From Aeromicrobium sp. Leaf350 (GTDB taxonomy: Bacteria > Actinomycetota > Actinomycetes > Propionibacteriales > Nocardioidaceae), in NCBI RefSeq assembly GCF_916858655.1, contig NZ_CAKASL010000003.1:558001-622000 (forward strand): DNA of 64,000 bases. Reading direction: 5' to 3'. Shown here in pieces: positions 24,914 to 32,409 of the stretch (positions are counted from its first letter, which is position 1; every line of letters begins with the position of its first letter). Below the pieces are notes generated by a model that worked only from the letters and a program-made list of their open reading frames with translations, had not been told where the DNA came from and made no database searches. Both the position numbers and the translations under genes were made by a program.

Positions 24914-25786
24914 ATGGTGCTCATCGCTGCAGTCCTGCTGATCGCCTCGCTCGCCGCGCTCGCGGTCGGTCTCGGCATCGTCGCCACGCCCAACGGCGAG
25001 GTGCAACGCCGCGCCCAGGAGTTCGCGCACCGCGAGGAGAAGCTGCCCAAGAAGCGGCTCATGCAGGTCAACCGCCTGCCGCGCGGCTGGGTCGCGAGCT
25101 TCACGCCCCCCAGCTTCGTCGACGCGATCGAGCGCAACCTCGTGCTCGCGGGGCGTCCGGCGGCGTGGACGGTCGACAAGGCGGTGACGTACAAGCCGAT
25201 CGGCCTGGCCGTGGGTTCGCTCTTCTGCCTCGTCATGGTGCTCAAGGGCGGAGCGCCGGCCCTCGTCCTCGTCGGGGTGCTGGCCGTGCCGCTGGGGTAC
25301 TTCGTGCCGGACCTGCTGATCTACAACATGGCGGTCAAGCGCCAGCAGCAGATCCAGAAGGAGCTGCCCGACCTGCTCGACCAGATCGTCATCTCGATCG
25401 AGGCCGGCGTCGGGTTCGAGCAGGCCCTGGCCCGCGCCGGAGAGCGCAACTCCGGACCGCTCGCCGAGGAGGTCATGCGCCTCGTGCAGGACATGACGCT
25501 CGGCCTGTCGCGGCGCGAGGCCTACCTCGGTCTCGCCAACCGCACCAGCATCGACGACCTCAAGAACTTCTGTGGGGCCGTCGTGCAGGCCGAGGAGTAC
25601 GGCATCTCGATCGCGTCGGTCGTGCGCTCGCAGGCCACCGAGCTGCGGCACGCCCGACGGATGCGTGCCGAGGCGGAGGCGCAGAAGGTGCCGGTCAAGA
25701 TCCTCGTGCCCCTGATGCTCTGCGTGCTGCCCGTGCTCTTCATCATCGTGCTCGGCCCCGCGATCGTCTCTGCCTACGCGCAGTAG
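24914..25786 (+). CDS. tadC: Tad pilus inner-membrane platform protein TadC
   Basis: The 290-residue membrane protein has an N-terminal segment, a central pair (~100-140) and the T2SSF motif ELPDLLDQIVISIEAGVGFEQALARAGERNSGPLAEE. A final membrane segment ends ALGPAIVSAYAQ-like. It is the partner of TadB in the pilus platform. GAGGGGG lies 5 nt before the ATG, 10 bp after tadB. It ends the operon; a hairpin follows 10 bp later. Confidence 0.92.
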   Translation: MVLIAAVLLIASLAALAVGLGIVATPNGEVQRRAQEFAHREEKLPKKRLMQVNRLPRGWVASFTPPSFVDAIERNLVLAGRPAAWTVDKAVTYKPIGLAVGSLFCLVMVLKGGAPALVLVGVLAVPLGYFVPDLLIYNMAVKRQQQIQKELPDLLDQIVISIEAGVGFEQALARAGERNSGPLAEEVMRLVQDMTLGLSRREAYLGLANRTSIDDLKNFCGAVVQAEEYGISIASVVRSQATELRHARRMRAEAEAQKVPVKILVPLMLCVLPVLFIIVLGPAIVSAYAQ

Positions 25787-25796
25787 ACCCGAGACC

Positions 25797-25812
25797 GTCT
25801 GCCCAGGCAGAC
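25797..25812 (+). terminator. Hairpin after tadC
   Basis: GTCTGCC and GGCAGAC form a 7-bp stem with a 2-nt loop, 10 nt after the tadC stop. A wider repeat, CAGACCCG (25814-25821) with CGGGTCTG (25869-25876), follows and could add a second, larger hairpin. The remaining ~100 bp to the alkB operators hold nothing I can name. Confidence 0.65.
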
Positions 25813-25980
25813 TCAGACCCGCTCCCTCGGGGGCACAGCCCGGGCCCATCCTGTGAGGGAGGTGGGTCCGGGTCTGTGTCGTTCGGTCTCGTGCCCTCGT
25901 TCCTCGGCCACGCGCCCTCTCTTGCTCGCTTCGCTCGTCATGGTGACGGCCGGTGCTGGCCACGGCCCGGAGCCGACTGC

Positions 25981-26036
25981 TTGACAGGTCACACGGGGTT
26001 GTCAAGTTGGTTGACATGTCATACCTTTGTGTCAAG
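25981..26036. promoter_or_regulatory. Two tandem TTGACA/TGTCAA operator repeats before alkB
   Basis: TTGACA (25981-25986) pairs with TGTCAA (26000-26005) across 13 nt. TTGACA (26011-26016) pairs with TGTCAA (26031-26036) across 14 nt. The left ends are 30 bp apart, about three helical turns. The second unit starts with the perfect palindrome TGACATGTCA. They lie 19 bp or more upstream of the alkB start, and either TTGACA could also serve as a -35. The likely binder is the TetR gene at the end of the operon. Confidence 0.65.
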
Positions 26037-26054
26037 CGAAGCGAGGAGCATGTC

Positions 26055-27308
26055 ATGACGGTGTCAGCAGTGGTCGACGGCCAGCGGGTCGAGTGGACCG
26101 ACAAGAAGCGCTATCTCTGGATCATGGGAGCGGTCATCCCGCTCATCCCGATGATGATCTGGGGGCTCGTCGCCGCCACCGAGTGGCACGTGTGGTGGTA
26201 CTTCGGGCCGTTCTTCGTGTTCGTCCTGATCCCGCTGTTCGACCTGGTCGCCGGCCTCGACCCCAACAATCCGCCGGACGAGCTCATCGAGGCGCTCGAG
26301 GAGGACCGCTACTACCGCTGGGTCACCTTCGCCTTCATCCCGCTGCAGATCGCCGGGTTCCTGTGGGGCTGCTTCCTGCTCGGCGACGGCACGATCTTCG
26401 GCTGGGACCCGTTCACGGCCTCGGTGCTGCCGGGCATCGCCGAGAACCTCACCTGGTACGACAAGGTCGGCCTGGCCACCGGCATGGGCATGGTCGCCGG
26501 CATCGGCATCAACACCGCCCACGAGCTCGGTCACAAGAAGGAGGAGCTCGAGCGCTGGTTCGCCCGCGTCGCGCTCGCCCAGACCGCCTACGGCCACTTC
26601 TACATCGAGCACAACCGCGGCCACCACGTGCGGGTCGCGACCCCCGAGGACCCGGCGTCCAGCCGCATGGGCGAGACGGTCTGGGAGTTCATGCCCCGCA
26701 CCGTGATCGGCAGCCTGCGCAGTGCCTGGGAGCTGGAGAAGAAGCGCTTCGCCCGCCTCAAGAAGTCGCCCTACAGCCTCAAGAACGACCTCATCAACGC
26801 GTGGATGTTCACCGTGCTGCTCTGGGGCGCCGCGATGGCGGCCTTCGGCTGGCAGATCTTCCCGTACCTCCTGGTCCAGGCGGTCCTCGGCATCTGGCTG
26901 CTCGAGAGCGTCAACTACCTCGAGCACTACGGCATGAAGCGCGCGAAGCTCGAGTCCGGCCGCTACGAGCGCGTCAACCCCTCGCACTCGTGGAACAGCA
27001 ACAACATCGGCACCAACGTGCTGCTGTACCACCTGCAGCGCCACAGCGACCATCACGCCAACCCGACCCGCCGCTACCAGGCGCTCCGCGACTTCAAGGA
27101 GGCCCCGGTCCTGCCCACGGGCTACGCCGGCATGATCGTCGCGACCTGGGTCCCGCAGATCTGGCGCCGCGTCATGGACGAACGCGTGCTCGGTCACTAC
27201 GACGGCGACATCACGCAGGCCAACGTGCATCCGCGCCTGGAGAAGAAGTACTACGAGAAGTACGGTGCGACCCCGCCGCAGGCGGCGCCCGAGGAGGTGG
27301 CGGTCTGA
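26055..27308 (+). CDS. alkB: Alkane 1-monooxygenase AlkB
   Basis: The 417-residue integral-membrane non-haem diiron enzyme hydroxylates the terminal carbon of medium to long alkanes with O2 and rubredoxin electrons. The histidine boxes are HELGH near residue 155, EHNRGHH near 187, NYLEHYG near 289 and LQRHSDHH near 327, all intact. Six hydrophobic segments surround them. The ATG is preceded by GAGGAG. It forms an operon with two rubredoxin genes and a TetR gene, the order known from Rhodococcus alkB-rubA1-rubA2-alkU. Confidence 0.96.
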   Translation: MTVSAVVDGQRVEWTDKKRYLWIMGAVIPLIPMMIWGLVAATEWHVWWYFGPFFVFVLIPLFDLVAGLDPNNPPDELIEALEEDRYYRWVTFAFIPLQIAGFLWGCFLLGDGTIFGWDPFTASVLPGIAENLTWYDKVGLATGMGMVAGIGINTAHELGHKKEELERWFARVALAQTAYGHFYIEHNRGHHVRVATPEDPASSRMGETVWEFMPRTVIGSLRSAWELEKKRFARLKKSPYSLKNDLINAWMFTVLLWGAAMAAFGWQIFPYLLVQAVLGIWLLESVNYLEHYGMKRAKLESGRYERVNPSHSWNSNNIGTNVLLYHLQRHSDHHANPTRRYQALRDFKEAPVLPTGYAGMIVATWVPQIWRRVMDERVLGHYDGDITQANVHPRLEKKYYEKYGATPPQAAPEEVAV

Positions 27309-27309
27309 C

Positions 27310-27579
27310 ATGGCCCAGTTCATCTGTCCCAACTGCGAGTACGTCTACGACGAGGCCAAGGGCGACCCCCGCGAGGGCTGGCCCGCGGGCACGCCGTTCG
27401 CCGAGGTCGACGAGGACTGGACGTGCCCGGACTGCGGCGTGCGTGAGCAGGTCGACTTCGTGCCTGTGGAAGAGTTCATCCGCAACGACCAGGACGGCAA
27501 CGTCATCAGCGCCGAGACGCGCGAGCAGGCGCTGGCCCGGCAGCGGGCCGAGCACCTGAAGGAACAGGAGCAGGCGTGA
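27310..27579 (+). CDS. rubA1: Rubredoxin, AlkG1-type
   Basis: The 89-residue small iron protein has iron ligands in CPNC (residues ~6-9) and CPDC (~39-42). After the second ligand pair the sequence is GVREQVDF, one residue longer than in ordinary rubredoxins (GAAKADF in the neighbour). The extra residue, an Arg in AlkG1 types, marks the class reported not to support AlkB electron transfer. A charged helical tail of ~30 residues ([19 protein letters not shown]) is unusual for a rubredoxin. It starts 1 nt after the alkB stop. Confidence 0.9.
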   Translation: MAQFICPNCEYVYDEAKGDPREGWPAGTPFAEVDEDWTCPDCGVREQVDFVPVEEFIRNDQDGNVISAETREQALARQRAEHLKEQEQA

Positions 27580-27743
27580 AGCAGTGGGAGTGCCAGCAGT
27601 GCGGATTCCTCTACGACGAGGCCGAGGGCTGGGAGGAAGAGGGATTCCCGCCCGGCACCAAGTGGGAGGACATCCCCGACGACTGGACGTGCCCCGACTG
27701 CGGCGCAGCGAAGGCCGACTTCACGATGGTGCAGGTCGGCTGA
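27576..27743 (+). CDS. rubA2: Rubredoxin, AlkG2-type
   Basis: The 55-residue rubredoxin begins [18 protein letters not shown] and ends with [19 protein letters not shown]. Both CxxCG pairs are intact and there is no insertion after the second, so this is the AlkG2 type expected to pass electrons to AlkB. The GTG overlaps the stop of the first rubredoxin (GTGA). No rubredoxin reductase gene is visible in the window, so one must lie elsewhere. Confidence 0.93.
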   Translation: MKQWECQQCGFLYDEAEGWEEEGFPPGTKWEDIPDDWTCPDCGAAKADFTMVQVG

Positions 27744-27774
27744 TGCGCGACCGGACGCCAGGTACGGTCGCGGC

Positions 27775-28380
27775 ATGACCGTCGTGACGTTCCGGGCCTC
27801 CGTGCAGGGACAGCTGCGCGACCGTCTGCTCGACTCCGCCCAGGGGCAGATCGAGAAGCGGGGCTGGTCGTCGGTCACGATGTCGCGCATCGCCGACGAG
27901 GTGGGCGTCAGTCGTCAGACGGTCCACAACGAGCTCGGCACCAAGCGGCAGCTCGCCGAGCACCTCGCGATGCGCGAGCTGGCCCGGTTCCTCGAGGTCG
28001 TGCAGGAGCGCATGGCCGGACAGGTCGATGTCGTCGACGCCGTCGTGGCCGCCTGCGAGGGCGCGCTGGAGCTGGGCGAGCGCAGCCTCCTGGTCCGCAC
28101 CATCGTGGGCTCCGTGCCGGGTGAGCACGACCCCGACCTGCTGGCGATCCTCACGGTCGAGTCCGGCGAGATCATCGACACCGCCGGCGCCGCGGTGAAG
28201 CAGTGCATCCTCGACGGCGCGTTCGACCTGCCGCTCACCGACGCCGAGGTCGACGTCGCGGTCGAGAGCGTCGTGCGGCTCGTGCTCTCGGCGATCACGC
28301 GCCCCTCGAAGCCGCCGGCCCAGGCGGCCGCCGACATCGGCTGGATCCTGCGACTGGCCCTCAAGGGCGCCCGCGGCTGA
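27775..28380 (+). CDS. alkU: TetR-family regulator, probable alkane operon repressor (AlkU-like)
   Basis: The 201-residue regulator has an N-terminal TetR helix-turn-helix (residues ~15-60, RGWSSVTMSRIADEVGVSRQTVHNELGTKRQLAEHL) and a C-terminal ligand domain. It is the last gene of the alkB-rubA1-rubA2 cluster, as alkU is in Rhodococcus. TACGGT lies 6 nt before its ATG, so it also has its own leaderless promoter. The tandem TTGACA/TGTCAA repeats before alkB are its probable operators; this is inferred from position. Confidence 0.82.
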   Translation: MTVVTFRASVQGQLRDRLLDSAQGQIEKRGWSSVTMSRIADEVGVSRQTVHNELGTKRQLAEHLAMRELARFLEVVQERMAGQVDVVDAVVAACEGALELGERSLLVRTIVGSVPGEHDPDLLAILTVESGEIIDTAGAAVKQCILDGAFDLPLTDAEVDVAVESVVRLVLSAITRPSKPPAQAAADIGWILRLALKGARG

Positions 28381-28453
28381 AACCTTTTTCGGACGAATGT
28401 CCTGAAACGGCGTTTCCCGGGGTACGGTGACCCGAACCTCGGAGGTCGCCGTG

Positions 28454-30283
28454 ATGCGTCGTCTTTTCCTGGCCATGACTCTGATCGCCGTCCCGGTGCT
28501 CTTCGTGGCCACGCCCGCCCAGGCAGCGACGCGCACGGTGTGCGCGACCGGCTGCGACTTCACCACGATCCAGGCGGCCGTCACGGCCGCCGACCCGGGT
28601 GACGTGATCTCGGTCGGAGCCGGCACCTACCAGGCGTTCGGCGTGATCATCGACAAGCCGCTGACCATCCAGGGAGCGAGCACGGGCACGACGATCATCG
28701 ACGGCGGCGGTGCGAGCGTCGGCACCGTGCCCGGCATCTTCCGCATCCTGCCCGGCGTGGTCGCCAATGGCACCGGCCAGGTCGTGATCCGCGACCTGAC
28801 GCTGCGCAACCCCGGCAAGAACACGACGGGATCGCAGTACTTCGGCATCTCGATCGGGGTCAAGCAGGTCACGACCGGCATCACCGACGTCATCCTCGAC
28901 AACCTCGACCTCCAGGCGAACCAGGACGTCACGCGCCCGGGCTACGGCGTCTACGCCGACGGCGGCCTGACCGGCACGACCGAGCGCGTCGCCCCAAACC
29001 TGACGATCACCGACAGCACCTTCACGGGCCACTACTACAACGCCATCGGCGTCGACGCGTGGCGCGGCGACGTCACGATCGCCCGTAACGACCTGCGCGA
29101 GGGCGGGTTCGGCAACTCCGCGATCCTCGTCTTCAACGAGTACAGCCCGAGCCGCATCACCGATCCGGTCGTGATCGAGGACAACACGAGCGTCGGTCGA
29201 CTCGTCTACGTGCGCAACATCGACAACAACGCGACGCTCGACTCGCGCGGCGGGTTCGACGACGTCACGATCCGTCGCAACACCGTGACCGGCCTGGCCG
29301 GCACCGACAGCGGCATCCTCGTGAGCACGAACTCGACCGTCGCGACCGATCCCACCCGGTTCGGCAGCGTCCAGATCGCCGACAACGTGATCAGCGGAGA
29401 CGGCACGTCGACCGACACCCGGGGCGTCACGATCGGCGGCTACGTCATCGACGCGGACGTCACCGGCAACTCCGTCACGGGAGTCGGGCGAGGCGTCTCC
29501 GTCGACACGGTCAAGGCCCAGAACCCGCAGAGCGTCACGCTGACGGGCAACCGGCTCATCGGCGACGCCGTCGGCGTGCAGAACGGCACGACGGTCGCGG
29601 TCGGCGCGGCCCTGAACTGGTGGGGCTGCGTCGCCGATCCCGCCGGGCCGGTCGTCGCCGGGTGCTCGCCCGCGGTCAACACCGGCACCGGCTCGATCGT
29701 CACCGGCCCGTGGCTGCTGCCCGTGCTCTCGGGTCTCCCGACGGCGCCGGTGACGGTCGGCAGCAGCTTCCCGGTCACGGGACGCCTGGCCACGAGCGAC
29801 GGCTCCGCCTACACGCCGACCGGAGTGCTGGCCACGCTCCCGTTCGGCGCCGCCGCCACCGGAGGCACGGTCGCTCCCACGACCGGCACGCTCGCCGCCG
29901 GATCGGCTGTACTCACGTACACCGCTCCCGCAGCTCCGGGTCCGGCCACGCTCACGTTCTCGATCGACCGCGTCGGCGCGGCCGGTGCCGTCGACCCGCG
30001 GGTCTACGGCACCGGGGCGACCACCGGTCAGCCGGTCGCCGCGTCGTTCACGGCGATCCCGGCCGTGGTGACCCCGCCGAGCGGTGGTGGTGGCGGCACC
30101 ACGCCGGGCACGAGCCTCCCGAGCGTCGGCTCGTCGAGTCCCGGCAACGGTGCGCTGCCCGACACGGGTGCCTCGAGCTTCGCCGGCGACCTCACGCGCG
30201 GCCTCGCTCTCGCCGCCCTCGGACTGCTGATGGTGGCCGTCGGGATGCGACGCAAGCTGGCTCCGGCGCGGCACCGCGCCTGA
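28454..30283 (+). CDS. LPXTG-anchored beta-helix surface protein
   Basis: The 609-residue exported protein has a signal peptide (RRLFLAMTLIAVPVLFVATPAQA). The motif CATGCDFTTIQAAVTAADPGDVISVGAGTY opens a right-handed beta-helix (~30-400), as in pectin lyase-like and NosD-like proteins. An Ig-like/Big domain follows (~425-540), then a Gly/Ser/Pro linker and the cell-wall sorting signal LPDTG, a membrane segment and the basic tail RRKLAPARHRA. A sortase would link it to peptidoglycan; none is seen here. GGAGGT precedes the start; a GTG 3 nt upstream is possible. The palindrome GAAACGGCGTTTC (28404-28416) lies upstream. Confidence 0.87.
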   Translation: MRRLFLAMTLIAVPVLFVATPAQAATRTVCATGCDFTTIQAAVTAADPGDVISVGAGTYQAFGVIIDKPLTIQGASTGTTIIDGGGASVGTVPGIFRILPGVVANGTGQVVIRDLTLRNPGKNTTGSQYFGISIGVKQVTTGITDVILDNLDLQANQDVTRPGYGVYADGGLTGTTERVAPNLTITDSTFTGHYYNAIGVDAWRGDVTIARNDLREGGFGNSAILVFNEYSPSRITDPVVIEDNTSVGRLVYVRNIDNNATLDSRGGFDDVTIRRNTVTGLAGTDSGILVSTNSTVATDPTRFGSVQIADNVISGDGTSTDTRGVTIGGYVIDADVTGNSVTGVGRGVSVDTVKAQNPQSVTLTGNRLIGDAVGVQNGTTVAVGAALNWWGCVADPAGPVVAGCSPAVNTGTGSIVTGPWLLPVLSGLPTAPVTVGSSFPVTGRLATSDGSAYTPTGVLATLPFGAAATGGTVAPTTGTLAAGSAVLTYTAPAAPGPATLTFSIDRVGAAGAVDPRVYGTGATTGQPVAASFTAIPAVVTPPSGGGGGTTPGTSLPSVGSSSPGNGALPDTGASSFAGDLTRGLALAALGLLMVAVGMRRKLAPARHRA

Positions 30284-30293
30284 CGCGTCGTGG

Positions 30294-30608
30294 TCAGTGG
30301 GCGAGCTTGAGGCCCACGACGCACGCGACGATGCCGAGGAGCAGCAGCACCTTGACGATCGACACGGCCTCGTCACCGCTGGCCATCGCGTACCCCGCCG
30401 TCAGGGTCGCGCCGATGCCGACCCAGACGGCGTAGGCCGTGCCCACAGGGAGCCCGCGCATCGCGTAGGCCAGTCCGGCCATGCTGGCGACGAGGGCCGT
30501 GGCGAACACGACGGACGGGGTGAGCCGGGTGAAGCCCTCCGAGCGACCGAGGGCCGTGGCCCACACGGCCTCGAGGACTCCGGAGACGACCAGGACGATC
30601 CAGTGCAT
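30294..30608 (-). CDS. sugE: SMR-family guanidinium exporter (Gdx/SugE-like)
   Basis: The 104-residue small multidrug resistance protein has four membrane helices. It has the Gdx/SugE-type features: HWIVLVVSGVLEAVWATAL with the conserved Glu13, then LPVGTAYAVWVGIGA. Such antiporters expel guanidinium in exchange for protons. The ATG at 30608 was chosen because it gives the standard N-terminus and lies 7 nt from GGAG. The leader carries a guanidine-III riboswitch, which independently supports the substrate. Confidence 0.92.
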   Translation of the reverse strand: MHWIVLVVSGVLEAVWATALGRSEGFTRLTPSVVFATALVASMAGLAYAMRGLPVGTAYAVWVGIGATLTAGYAMASGDEAVSIVKVLLLLGIVACVVGLKLAH

Positions 30609-30668
30609 GACGATGCTCCTTCGCATCGTCTTGTCGCTGGCCGGGTACGACGCGCCTCGTCCGGGGCC
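30609..30668 (-). ncRNA. Guanidine-III (ykkC-III) riboswitch controlling the exporter
   Basis: Read on the minus strand from 30664, the leader is CCGGACGAGGCGCGTCGTAC, then CCGGCCAGCGACAAGACGATGC. It matches the ykkC-III consensus as I recall it (CCGGACGAGG, GCGCCGU, CCCGG, ACAAGACGGCGC). GCGTCGT can pair with ACGATGC to form the aptamer stem. The same 3' strand GACGATGC can instead pair with GCATCGTC (30616-30609) across the GAAGGA ribosome site. This suggests translation is off without guanidine and on with it. A TAGCGT -10 lies upstream (30691-30686). Confidence 0.85.
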
Positions 30669-30710
30669 CGGATCGGGCACCTCAGACGCTAGCAAGGCAC
30701 GGGGTGCCGC

Positions 30711-32189
30711 CTAGATCCAGGCGCGGAACCACATGCGGGCCTCCCACGCCGAGCGCGGGATCGTCTCACCCGTGAGCACGGGGTGGAACCACCAGAACAG
30801 GCCGACCGCCACGAGGACGTAGGTCACGATGCCTCCGATCAGCACCCGGCGCGCCACGACGCCGGCCGCCGCCCAGACGTCGCGCAGCACCAGGCAGATC
30901 GCGACGATGATGAACGGCAGCATCGTGACGGCGTAGAACGAGAAGATCGGGCGGTCGTCGTAGCGGAACCACGGCAGCCACAGCGCGGCGATCATCGCGA
31001 GCACGAGGCCGTACCGCCAGGCCCGCTCCCAGAGCCACATCGCCGCGCAGGCGACGACGGCGGCCGAGCCCAGCCACCAGACCAGCGGGTTGCCGAGCAG
31101 CGTGATGACACGGATGCAGGAGTCGCCCGGGCCGGCTCCGCACATCACGGCGGGCAGGTCGTTCTGCGCCTCGACCGCGACCGGGCGGCTCAGCACGGGC
31201 CAGCCCCAGGCGCTCGACTGGTAGGGGTGGGACTGGTCGGCCAGGAAGTCGCCCGTGTGGAAGCGGTAGTCGAGCAGGTGGAACTGCCAGAGCTGGCTGA
31301 ACCGGTTGCCGTCGCCGAGGTCGAAGCGCTGGGCGTACACCTCGTGGTGGACGAGCCATCCGGTCCACGTCGCGACGTAGACCACGAGGGCCACGACGAC
31401 GAGCGAGACGAAGGCAGGGCCGCCGACGAACAGGAGCGTGCGGGTCCACCAGTGCAGCAGCGGGGTCTCCGGGTCGCGCCAGGGCGACCTCCAGCGCTGC
31501 AGCACCTCCCAGCCGACGACGAGCATGCCGGCGACCGCGAGCGGGAACAGGCCGCTCCACTTCGTCGCCACGGCCATGCCGAAGCAGACGCCGGCGAGCA
31601 GCTGCCACGGACGGAGCGGTCGCCAGGACCCGCTGGTCTCGAGGTGGCGCATGATGCGGTCGCGGTCGGCGACGAGACAGGCGACGGCGCACACGATCCA
31701 GAACGTGAGGAAGCCGTCGAGCAGCGCGAGGCGCGACATCACGAAGTGCATGCCGTCGACGCAGAGCAGGAGACCGGCGAGGCAGCCGAGCCAGGTCGAC
31801 CCGGTCAGCCGGCGCACGAGCCGGGCCAGCACCAGCACGGTCAGGGCGCCGACGACGACCGCGCTGATGCGCCAGCCGAAGCCGTCGAGACCGAAGAAGT
31901 GCTCGCCGAGCGCGATCATCCACTTGCCGCCCTCGGGATGGGCGACCTGCGTGGGCAGCTCGGTGAACAGGTCGGTGGTCTGGCCGGCCGCGATCTTGTC
32001 GTCGGCCCCCGTGACCGCGTCGCGCGCGTAGCCGACCTCGAGCATCGACCACGCGTGCTTGGCGTAGTACGTCTCGTCGAAGAGCAGCTGGTTCGGCGAC
32101 CCCACGTTCCACACGCGTGTCGCGAACGCCAGGAGCGCGACCCCGATCGGACCGAGCCACCCCCACACGCGTTCGTCGATCCGCCGCAC
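30711..32189 (-). CDS. pmt: Dolichyl-phosphate-mannose--protein O-mannosyltransferase (Pmt)
   Basis: The 492-residue polytopic membrane enzyme (about 11 helices) moves mannose from polyprenyl phosphate to Ser/Thr of secreted proteins. The first outer loop carries the acidic motif LFDETYYAKHAWSM near residue 36, where the Asp-Glu pair is catalytic in the PMT family. Loop regions with HPEGGKWMIALGE and QSHPYQSSAWGWPVL follow. TAGGGT lies 6 nt before the GTG start. In mycobacteria the orthologous gene (Rv1002c) is directly divergent from rsmI; here the DUF559 gene and its repeats lie in between. Confidence 0.92.
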   Translation of the reverse strand: MRRIDERVWGWLGPIGVALLAFATRVWNVGSPNQLLFDETYYAKHAWSMLEVGYARDAVTGADDKIAAGQTTDLFTELPTQVAHPEGGKWMIALGEHFFGLDGFGWRISAVVVGALTVLVLARLVRRLTGSTWLGCLAGLLLCVDGMHFVMSRLALLDGFLTFWIVCAVACLVADRDRIMRHLETSGSWRPLRPWQLLAGVCFGMAVATKWSGLFPLAVAGMLVVGWEVLQRWRSPWRDPETPLLHWWTRTLLFVGGPAFVSLVVVALVVYVATWTGWLVHHEVYAQRFDLGDGNRFSQLWQFHLLDYRFHTGDFLADQSHPYQSSAWGWPVLSRPVAVEAQNDLPAVMCGAGPGDSCIRVITLLGNPLVWWLGSAAVVACAAMWLWERAWRYGLVLAMIAALWLPWFRYDDRPIFSFYAVTMLPFIIVAICLVLRDVWAAAGVVARRVLIGGIVTYVLVAVGLFWWFHPVLTGETIPRSAWEARMWFRAWI

Positions 32190-32214
32190 CCGCTCACCCT
32201 AGCGACCCCGAGGG

Positions 32215-32327
32215 GGCGGTGAGTGTTCCACCTTTGACCCCGCGCGAGCGGGTGGGCGGTGAGTGTTCCACCGTATGAGCGCCCATACGGTGGAACACTC
32301 ACCGGCGTAGGTGGAACACTCACCGCC
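32215..32327. repeat. Palindromic repeat cluster 1 (pmt / DUF559 gap)
   Basis: GGCGGTGAGTGTTCCACC occurs at 32215-32232 and 32255-32272 on the plus strand. Its complement occurs at 32289-32303 (15 nt) and 32310-32327. The two inner copies are joined by CCGTATG-AGCGCC-CATACGG, making a hairpin with 20-bp arms. Two direct plus two inverted copies thus give a symmetric array. It fills most of the gap between the divergent starts of pmt and the DUF559 gene. Confidence 0.9.
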
Positions 32328-32409
32328 CCGAGAAATCCCCAGGGTCTGGTCGTGCACAGGGCAGGGAAGTCCGGCCCCGCAGTCGGCCGCCGCTGGGCAG
32401 CGTGACGGC

